DNA of 64,000 nt from CAWIJK01 sp963836375 (GTDB lineage Bacteria > Actinomycetota > Acidimicrobiia > Acidimicrobiales > RAAP-2), in assembly GCA_963836375.1 (NCBI GenBank), contig CAWIJK010000002.1, positions 248,001 to 312,000 of the forward strand, given 5' to 3'. The position numbers were made by a program, and so were the translations under genes. A model generated the notes under the pieces. It ran no database searches and was not told the DNA's origin. It saw only the letters and a program-made list of their open reading frames with translations. Positions 57,932 through 64,000 of this stretch are shown piece after piece (the first letter of the stretch is position 1; each line of letters begins with the position of its first letter).

Positions 57932-58459
57932 TCATGTCGGGACCCGCGGGGGTCGGGCCGGGGCGGTTTGAAGACGGCCCTCTTTGGTCCACTTGCGCTC
58001 TTGGATCCGGTGCCTCGTGTGGAAGACCTCGTCGGTGCGGTGCCAACCGAGTGCGGTCGCCAGGGGCACCGCGGCACTCACGTCTGGGATGTGGCACCAC
58101 AGCGTGGCGATCCCAGGCCCGAGGGTCCACTGCTCTTGCGCGGTCACCAGTGCTGTGGCGATGCCCTCCCGACGCCTGCTCCCGTCCACGTAGAGCATGC
58201 TCAGCCGGGCCACGGGGGCCTGCCGGCGGACGTGGCCCATGCCCACGCAGACCCCGTCGGCGAGGGCGACGAACAGAGCCTGTTCATCTTCGGTGGCGCA
58301 GGCCCGCACGTAGTCCCGCCAAAAGTCGTCGGGGGTCGCCAGCACCTCGTTGAGGTCGACGTCCACCACCAGCGGGAGACCCAGGGCCAGCTTGATGTGC
58401 AGCCGGCGGACGTCGTGCCAGTCGTCAGGGTCGCAGCGCCGGATCACCACCGTCGACAC
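57932..58459 (-). CDS. GNAT family N-acetyltransferase
   Basis: A 175-residue acetyltransferase: VVIRRCDPDDWHDVRRLHIK opens the fold, and ARLSMLYVDGSRRREGIATA with LVTAQE is motif A for acetyl-CoA binding (R-R-x-G-I-A). Its end has an atypical basic tail (RLQTAPARPPRVPT). The substrate is unknown. It is 73 bp upstream of the DUF2889 gene on the same strand; shared transcription is possible. The start is GTG at 58459. Confidence 0.88.
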   Translation of the reverse strand: MSTVVIRRCDPDDWHDVRRLHIKLALGLPLVVDVDLNEVLATPDDFWRDYVRACATEDEQALFVALADGVCVGMGHVRRQAPVARLSMLYVDGSRRREGIATALVTAQEQWTLGPGIATLWCHIPDVSAAVPLATALGWHRTDEVFHTRHRIQERKWTKEGRLQTAPARPPRVPT

Positions 58460-58710
58460 GGTGAGCCCCCCCTGTCTCGACGCCCTGGGTCTCGACGGGC
58501 TGGCCGCTGCGCGGCGTCACCGCCCAAAGGGTTCCGGGGTCCCAGCGGAGCACTCGGGGGCGGGCCATCATCGCTGTATTTCGCGTGCGGACCCGGCACG
58601 GTGTCGAGGGGGGCTTGGACGTGAGCCACACGATGATCGCCACCTACTACTGCCATCAGCGTTACGAGCGGACGTATCCGTGCTCGGCCTTCCACTACTA
58701 CCTGCCATGA

Positions 58711-59127
58711 GTGCTGGCCCCGATCGTCGTCGTCCTCGCCCTGCTCGGCTCCCACCGCGGCTACCGCTCTCGCCAGAGGCGCAAGGCCCGGTCCTTCGAC
58801 GGCGACGACACCGTGGCCGGCGAGGCGCTCCTGGCCCCCTCGAGGCGGGACCTCGGCCTCCCCCCCGACGGGCCCGAGCTCGGCGGCCCCCCGACGTCGA
58901 ATGGGGTTGGCGGGATGGCCGCCGGCGCGGCGGCCCCGTCGCTGGGCCTCGGGGCCCGGCCCGGGGCGTCGCCGCCGGCCCCCCCGGGGTGGTACCCGGA
59001 CCCCGAGCACCCCGGAAGTCGCCGCTCCTGGTACGGGAATGCCTGGGCCCCCGCCGGCCCGAGCGGGGGAGGTGCGGGTGAGGTGCCCCCGCCAGACGCC
59101 CCCGGATGGGGAGCGGCGGGGCGCTGA
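58711..59127 (+). CDS. DUF2510 domain protein
   Basis: A 138-residue protein: an N-terminal hydrophobic helix (LAPIVVVLALLGSHRG), a Gly/Ala/Pro-rich linker, and a C-terminal DUF2510 motif PPGWYPDPEHPGSRRSWYGN, close to the actinobacterial P-P-G-W-Y-P-D-P signature. Function is unknown. A tiny open frame (58621-58710, 29 residues with Cys and Tyr) with GAGGGGGG upstream ends exactly at this start; it could be a leader peptide or the true N-terminus separated by a stop. The SIR2 gene converges on it 93 bp downstream. Confidence 0.7.
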   Translation: MLAPIVVVLALLGSHRGYRSRQRRKARSFDGDDTVAGEALLAPSRRDLGLPPDGPELGGPPTSNGVGGMAAGAAAPSLGLGARPGASPPAPPGWYPDPEHPGSRRSWYGNAWAPAGPSGGGAGEVPPPDAPGWGAAGR

Positions 59128-59220
59128 AGGGGCCCGGAGGCGCGGGGTGCCGGACCCTGGGTACGACGTGACCGGCACACGGACCACTGGACGATCGGAC
59201 GGGTCGACGGCCGGGGCCCG

Positions 59221-60117
59221 CTACTGGAGCAGCGCGCCGACGACGGTCTCGAAGGCCTGCTCGAAGGTCGTCCCGGCGAACTCGGACGGGCCGTGCCTGC
59301 GGTGGCTGGCCACCCACCGGTTGAAGGCCCCGCGGTCCCCGACGTAGACCAGCACGGCCGGCGTCTCGGACAACGGGCCCCAGATGCGCTCCTCTTCGGG
59401 ACGGGGGTTTGCACCCACCACGACGACGCTCTGTGCATTGCGGACGATCTCGCCCCAACGATCCACGAGCTGGAGGACCTGGGGGTGGCCGGTCTGCTCA
59501 CTGTCCCTCAGCAGGATGGACATGGCCGGTGGGACGGCTTCGGAGGACTCCCAGAGCCACAGCTCGTGCGCCTCGTCGATCGCCATGTGTTCGATCGGTG
59601 CCGTCCCGGCCGACGGCGAGGCGGCGGCCGGCGTGCGGAAGTTGCACGACCCATGGAGCTTCCAGATCGGCGTCGCCCCTCCGTCCTCTTCGAAGTACCG
59701 GAACGGGAGCTGTCGGCTGGCGAAGGCGATCTCGAGGAGGCAGTCGTAGTTGAGCGTCGAGAACAGGGTGCTGTCCAGCGTCTGGTCCTCCACCAGCTGT
59801 GCCAGTTCGCAGTAGGGATTCACGTTCGTCGACGAGAGGAGGATGTCGAAGGACAAGAAGTAGAGGGCCATCTGGCGCATCAGGGCGGGAACCTGGGGTG
59901 CATGGTGCCTCCAGATGACCGCCATGCCGTCCTCGAACCCGTCATGGAGGAAGACGCCTCGAAGCGAAGTCGGAAGGGCGCCCCAGGTGGCGGGGTAGTG
60001 GTGGGCCAGTCGCCCGAACAGCTGGTTGCCGAGTGGAGGCCGCTCAGGAACAATGCCGGGCAGACCCCTGGGAGCCCCGGCCCCGAAAAGGATCACAGAA
60101 TCGAATTGCGCCACCAC
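59221..60117 (-). CDS. SIR2-domain protein (stand-alone, defence-type)
   Basis: A 298-residue SIR2-fold protein, a family that binds NAD+ and in many phage-defence systems degrades it. Motifs: VILFGAGAPRG (altered GAGxS), RPPLGNQLFGRLA, STLNYDCLLEIAF (N-Y-D), the catalytic-type His in IWKLHGSCNF, and VVVVGANPRPEEERIW for the second NAD-binding strand. No second domain is fused, in contrast to ThsA or DSR proteins. It stands alone, divergent from the small gene at 60258 with a 140-bp gap, a layout that could hold an accessory or inhibitor protein. GTG start at 60117. Confidence 0.85.
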   Translation of the reverse strand: MVAQFDSVILFGAGAPRGLPGIVPERPPLGNQLFGRLAHHYPATWGALPTSLRGVFLHDGFEDGMAVIWRHHAPQVPALMRQMALYFLSFDILLSSTNVNPYCELAQLVEDQTLDSTLFSTLNYDCLLEIAFASRQLPFRYFEEDGGATPIWKLHGSCNFRTPAAASPSAGTAPIEHMAIDEAHELWLWESSEAVPPAMSILLRDSEQTGHPQVLQLVDRWGEIVRNAQSVVVVGANPRPEEERIWGPLSETPAVLVYVGDRGAFNRWVASHRRHGPSEFAGTTFEQAFETVVGALLQ

Positions 60118-60257
60118 CCACCACCCTCACTCCGCCTGTCCGAGCACTTTACTAACAGCGCAACGACTTCTCCCAGACGGACCCGTTGCGGTGGCCGATG
60201 CCGCCCGCCCATGGGCTCCACCCAGCACCCGCGTTCTGGCGAGCTACCGTTGCGACG

Positions 60258-60581
60258 GTGAGCGACGACGAGCTGTGGGCGGAGGTCGGAGGGCTCCTCG
60301 AAACGCGACCTGGATGGAGCCTCCAGGCGTCCTCCACGCCCGGCGCCCCGCCGAGCTGGTGCTTTGGCTCGGGTGGGGAAGTGGATCTGTCGGTCGTCGT
60401 GGACGCCGGGTCGATTTGGGTGTACGTCATGGAGACCGACCGAGACATCCGGGTCGCCGGCACGCGGGAGCTCACCGCCTGGCTCGATGAGCACGAGGCG
60501 GCATCGGTCAACGATCCGGGCCAAGTCGTCGACGACCTGCTCCACGCCAAGATCGTCGAGTGGGGTCGATCGAACGACTGA
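60258..60581 (+). CDS. Small protein of unknown function divergent from SIR2 gene
   Basis: A 107-residue acidic protein: SDDELWAEVGGLLETRPGWS, VDLSVVVDAGSIWVYVMETD, and ELTAWLDEHEAASVNDPGQV, with alternating strands and helices but no recognised domain, signal peptide or membrane helix. The GTG at 60258 is chosen by codon pattern; upstream in-frame codons are low-complexity. The intergenic region between it and the SIR2 gene contains no clear palindrome. Whether it works with the SIR2 protein is unknown. Confidence 0.6.
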   Translation: MSDDELWAEVGGLLETRPGWSLQASSTPGAPPSWCFGSGGEVDLSVVVDAGSIWVYVMETDRDIRVAGTRELTAWLDEHEAASVNDPGQVVDDLLHAKIVEWGRSND

Positions 60582-60754
60582 CTCGGATCCTCGTCGTCCG
60601 GGCCCCTGAGCCGGCCCGGGCACCGGCCGGAGCTCGTCCGGCGGCCCCGGGGTCTGGGAGGGCCAAACAGGGGTCGGGTCGAACCGCCATCGGTCCGGAT
60701 CGCGGACGACGACGGATCGTCGTTGACACCAACGTGTGTGCGAGAATCCTCGCT

Positions 60755-61083
60755 GTGACGAGTGGTCCGTCCCGCGGCTCGGTCGGCGCGACTGCCGAGT
60801 CGCCGGTCCGCTCGAATTACCGAACGCTGGTTGTTGCCTTGTCGGCCACGACATGCACGGCCGCATTGCTTGTCCCCTACGGTGTCCCGGCCAGGATCGT
60901 CGGCTTCTGGTGTGCGCTGGGGCCGTTCGGTCTCTGGTCACGGTCGTCGTCGAGGCGGTGAGACACCGCAGGTCCCTCTCTCGAAGAGCGCACTTGGGCG
61001 CCGGGGTGGTTGGCGTCTTCGAGCTCCTCGTCGTTGCCGCGTGGGTGTCGTGGCTTCTGGCCCTTCCGCTTCGTGGCTACTAG
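60755..61083 (+). pseudogene. Small membrane protein gene, probably frameshifted
   Basis: One frame from GTG 60755 gives TLVVALSATTCTAALLVPYG and VPARIVGFWCALGPFGL (two hydrophobic helices) and then stops at 60961. A second frame from about 60930 continues with LVTVVVEAVRHRRSLSRR and GAGVVGVFELLVVAAWVSWL to a stop at 61081-61083. Joining them with a one-base shift near 60930 would give a three-helix protein of about 109 residues. TTGACA at 60723-60728 could be its -35 element. The family is not recognised, and the case rests on frame continuity alone. Confidence 0.35.
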
Positions 61084-61548
61084 GCGGATCCGCCCATCTC
61101 CCAACAAGCGGCGACGCCAGTCGCCCAGCCGCAGTGCTCATCGGGAACTCGAACGTCGTGGTCCAAACCGGGCTCGATCCCTGCCGATCACGAACGACGT
61201 GCTCGGAGCGGACCCCACAAATGGACCTAATGCCCTAGAGGCAACAGCCGCTGCTTCTCCAGCGTGGTCGGTGTGGCGGACGTCTCGGGGGGACAAGGCG
61301 ATGATGACAGAACCGTGGCGGGGGACTGAGTCGGCGAACGGACGGCGGAACCGGGAGGTGAACCGGTCGGCCGCGAGGGCCGGCAAACGACGGTCCCCCT
61401 CGGGTCGCCGGGGGAAGGCACACCTGGGCGTCGGGTGGCGGAGGCTCCCCCGCATCGACGATGAGGCCCGGCGGGCGCCACGACCGTCCGAGGCGATCCC
61501 GGTGGGCTTCGTGTTCCAGGCCAATTACGAGGTATCGAGGGCTGGGCG
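61084..61548. other. Interval with no recognised gene
   Basis: About 465 bp between the membrane-gene remnant and the GGDEF-EAL gene. Several open frames exist on both strands, but all are Arg/Ser/Pro-rich and look like chance frames of GC-rich DNA. I see no hairpin, repeat or promoter that stands out. Confidence 0.4.
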
Positions 61549-63882
61549 GTGCACCTGATGGATACCGCATCACGCCCCAAATCGCCGCAGCCGCGTCGTC
61601 ATGGTTGGTCGGCCGCGGCAGCGCTGCTCATGCTCTTCGGTGTCGTTGGCTCCCTCCTGGGGGCCCAGGGGGTGGCGCGAAGCGACAGCCAGGCGGGGCG
61701 CCAGACGTTCGATGCCTCGTCGATGGAGATCGCGTCGACGTTGAAGCTAGCCATTCAGCACGAACAGGATCTCTCGGTGAGTGTCCTTGCGTTTGTCACT
61801 GACAACCCGAACGCCTCGGAGGCTCAGTTCCTCCAGTGGACGAGTTCGGTGCGAGCGTTCGAGCGGTACCCCGAACTCGAAGGCCTGGCCGAGATCGAAG
61901 TCGTCCCCGCCTCGAAGCTCGGGGCCTTCGTGGCCCTGGCGAGCGCTACCGATCCGTCGTTCCGGATCACCCCGTCCGGCATCCGCCCGTACTATTGCTT
62001 GAGGACGATCTGGGCATCTGCCCCTTCAGCGACCGGGGATCCCGCCGGGCTCGACTATTGCGCGACCTCGCTCGGACCCTCCCTGGCGAAGGCTGAAGAC
62101 TCCGGACAGGGTGCGTACGTTCCCTACAAGTCGGGAACGACGACGCATCTCGTCGTTGGCTCTCCCATCTATCGAGGGGGCGTGGTTCCCGCCACGGTCG
62201 AGTCCCGCCAAGCTGCACTGATCGGCTGGACGGGTACCGAGATCGTCCCGCGCACGCTGCTGGCCACGGCGCTGGTGGGCCATCGGGCCACTGCGGTGGC
62301 ATTTCGTCACGGGAATGGCACCTCTCTGGTCGCCTTCTCGGCAGGAGCGGCGCCCCCAAGGGCGCAAACGATGACGATCAAACTCCACAATGGCTGGTCG
62401 GTCCAGATCTACGGGGCGTCGACGACAGCGGGGATCACCGGCAATCGGACTGCCCTGGCGCTGGCCATCGGCGGCATCGCGGTGAGCATCCTGCTGGGCT
62501 TGCTGGTGTACCTCCTCGGCACCAGTCGGTCCCGAGCCCTGTATCTGGTACGCACCCGGACTGAACAACTCCATCATCAGGCGTACCACGATCCGCTTAC
62601 GGGGCTTCCCAACCGAGCTCTCATCGGCGACCGGCTTCAACAGATGCAAGCCCGCTCCCGACGCTATCGGACTCCCGCTGCCGCGCTGTACCTCGACCTC
62701 GACAACTTCAAGGACATCAATGACACGCTTGGGCACCCGTCGGGCGACGAAGTGCTCATCGCAGTGGCGGCCCGGCTGAAGGCAGCCCTTCGCGAGGAGG
62801 ACACCGTCGGACGGATGGGCGGCGACGAATTCGTCGTCCTGGTGGAAGGGTCATCGCTGAGCGAAGGACCCGAATCGGTAGCCCAACGGATTCTCGATAT
62901 CATCGGAGAGCCCCTCGTGATCCCGAGCAGCACGATCCCACTACACGTGACCACCAGCATCGGCATCGCCATGGACAACCAGGCGACGGTTGAGGAGCTG
63001 TTGCGCGACGCGGACGTCGCCCTCTATCGCGCGAAGGCCACCGGCAAGCAGCGCGCCGTGATCTTTTCAACTTCGATGCAAGATGCCGTCGATACCCACC
63101 GTCAACTCGAGGTGGACCTCATGGGCGCCCTCGAGAACGGCGAGTTCTTCTTGGTCTACCAACCGGTCGTCGATCTCTCGACCGGGGCCATGACCGGCGT
63201 CGAAGCGCTCTTGCGCTGGCGTCATCCCGAAAAGGGCGGGGTGGCCCCGAGCGAATTCATTCCGGCCCTCGAATCGAGCCGATTGATTGTAGAAGTCGGC
63301 CGACGGGCCCTGCTTGCAGCGTGTCTGCAGGGAGCCACGTGGCAGCGCCTCGGCCACCGGCTCACGGTCTCGGTCAACGTCTCGGGCGTCCAGCTCGTAG
63401 GTTGGGAGATCGTCGACGACGTCCAAGCCGCCCTGACGGCCAGTGGCTTTGATCCGGCAATGCTGATCCTCGAGGTCACCGAGACCAGCGCGATGGAAGA
63501 TGTTCAGGCCACGATCGAATGCTTCCACTTGCTCAAAGGGCTCGGGGTCCGCCTGGCCATTGACGATTTCGGCACCGGGTACTCGTCGATGACATACCTA
63601 CAGGAGCTTCCGATCGACGTCCTCAAGATCGACCAGTCGTTCGTCTCGGGTATGGGTGACTCGACCGAGTCGCAGGCGATCGTTCACACTCTCGTACAGC
63701 TGGGCAAGGTGCTCGACCTGACGATCGTCGCTGAGGGCATAGAGACCGAGGATCAGCTCTTGCGTTTGCAAGCCGAGAACGTCGACAGCGGCCAGGGTTA
63801 TCTGTTCGCTCGGCCACTCTCCGTCGACTCAGTCGAAGCGCTCCTCAACGATCACGTCGTCCCGTTCCGCACGGCTGCGTGA
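61549..63882 (+). CDS. CHASE-GGDEF-EAL membrane protein (cyclic-di-GMP turnover)
   Basis: A 777-residue bifunctional protein. Residues 20-45 and about 305-325 are membrane helices flanking an extracytoplasmic CHASE-type sensor (MEIASTLKLAIQHEQDLSVS, FERYPELEGLAEIEVVPASK). The GGDEF domain is intact: YHDPLTGLPNRALIGDRLQQ, RMGGDEF, and an RxxD inhibition site (REED) five residues upstream. The EAL domain has its key blocks: TGVEALLRWRHPE, LILEVTETSAM, AIDDFGTGYSS, LKIDQSFV, VAEGIETEDQ and QGYLFARPL. Both synthesis and hydrolysis of c-di-GMP are therefore possible. GTG start at 61549; an ATG 9 bp later is an alternative. Confidence 0.93.
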   Translation: MHLMDTASRPKSPQPRRHGWSAAAALLMLFGVVGSLLGAQGVARSDSQAGRQTFDASSMEIASTLKLAIQHEQDLSVSVLAFVTDNPNASEAQFLQWTSSVRAFERYPELEGLAEIEVVPASKLGAFVALASATDPSFRITPSGIRPYYCLRTIWASAPSATGDPAGLDYCATSLGPSLAKAEDSGQGAYVPYKSGTTTHLVVGSPIYRGGVVPATVESRQAALIGWTGTEIVPRTLLATALVGHRATAVAFRHGNGTSLVAFSAGAAPPRAQTMTIKLHNGWSVQIYGASTTAGITGNRTALALAIGGIAVSILLGLLVYLLGTSRSRALYLVRTRTEQLHHQAYHDPLTGLPNRALIGDRLQQMQARSRRYRTPAAALYLDLDNFKDINDTLGHPSGDEVLIAVAARLKAALREEDTVGRMGGDEFVVLVEGSSLSEGPESVAQRILDIIGEPLVIPSSTIPLHVTTSIGIAMDNQATVEELLRDADVALYRAKATGKQRAVIFSTSMQDAVDTHRQLEVDLMGALENGEFFLVYQPVVDLSTGAMTGVEALLRWRHPEKGGVAPSEFIPALESSRLIVEVGRRALLAACLQGATWQRLGHRLTVSVNVSGVQLVGWEIVDDVQAALTASGFDPAMLILEVTETSAMEDVQATIECFHLLKGLGVRLAIDDFGTGYSSMTYLQELPIDVLKIDQSFVSGMGDSTESQAIVHTLVQLGKVLDLTIVAEGIETEDQLLRLQAENVDSGQGYLFARPLSVDSVEALLNDHVVPFRTAA

Positions 63883-64000
63883 TCGTCAGCTGGACAACGA
63901 CGTGTTGGACCCGAGATGGCCCTTCTCCCGTGGGTTAGCGCGGGTACTGCGACGAATGCATTCGGCGCGCGACGTCGACTCAGTGTCAGGGGGCCGAACG

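Noticed and set aside
60723..60757. IVVDTNVCARILA in frame before the small membrane gene, resembling a PIN-toxin start
   Set aside because: The similarity covers only about 10 residues, nothing PIN-like follows, and the same bases can be read as a -35 element.

Overview
The window looks like chromosomal DNA of a high-GC actinobacterium, most likely an uncultured or little-studied lineage near the Acidimicrobiia. The pointers are very high G+C third positions, coenzyme-F420-type (LLM) oxidoreductases, a bacterial Ku protein, DUF2510 and RDD proteins, a group II truncated haemoglobin of actinobacterial type, and a cytochrome oxidase cluster in actinobacterial order. No rRNA gene, CRISPR array or intact insertion sequence was seen. 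The assignment is inference: no phylogenetic marker could be searched.

The layout falls into three zones. Positions 1 to about 19.4 kb read as an accessory zone: codon use is visibly less GC-extreme, genes are short transporter/regulator modules, and decayed genes are common (a tyrosine recombinase remnant, an exchanger-like C-terminus, an SRPBCC fragment, frameshifted DoxX-like and MFS genes). It holds an ArsR/SRPBCC/DUF899 module with four operator-like repeats, a FUSC exporter with a divergent MarR regulator, a GT39-type glycosyltransferase, a phosphoketolase-acetate kinase pair (acetyl phosphate to acetate and ATP), a TetR/membrane/GNAT group, and a PadR-controlled MFS drug-exporter locus. 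A tRNA-Gly(TCC) on the minus strand lies at the edge of this zone, with its 3' end facing it.

From about 19.6 to 59 kb the sequence is uniformly very GC-rich and genes are intact and tightly packed. In order: a cyclase with a degenerate hydrolase domain, truncated haemoglobin, enoyl-CoA hydratase-like, RDD and nonapeptide-repeat proteins; a VOC protein and a secreted protein; an LLM/crotonase/SDR run; a methyltransferase coupled to a membrane-anchored PQQ-type beta-propeller; a three-gene DNA methyltransferase cassette (31.1-34.0 kb) that looks like an uncharacterised restriction-modification-like locus; a DUF72 and a PHP protein; a P450-TetR-LLM operon with a clear operator; a phosphotransferase; a DUF1214-SDR-sulfotransferase operon; Ku; then an aa3/caa3-type oxidase locus (45.3-56.6 kb) with a membrane-SCO fusion, two CtaG-like assembly factors, a cupredoxin, subunits II, I and III, a 35-residue membrane peptide, and a second SCO protein on the opposite strand.

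The last part (56.8-64 kb) carries DUF2889, GNAT and DUF2510 proteins, an orphan SIR2-domain protein (a family common in phage defence) divergent from a small unknown protein, a possibly frameshifted small membrane gene, a stretch with no recognised gene, and a CHASE-GGDEF-EAL cyclic-di-GMP protein. The last 118 bases contain nothing recognised. All coordinates and starts were judged by eye from frames, ribosome-binding sites and overlaps.
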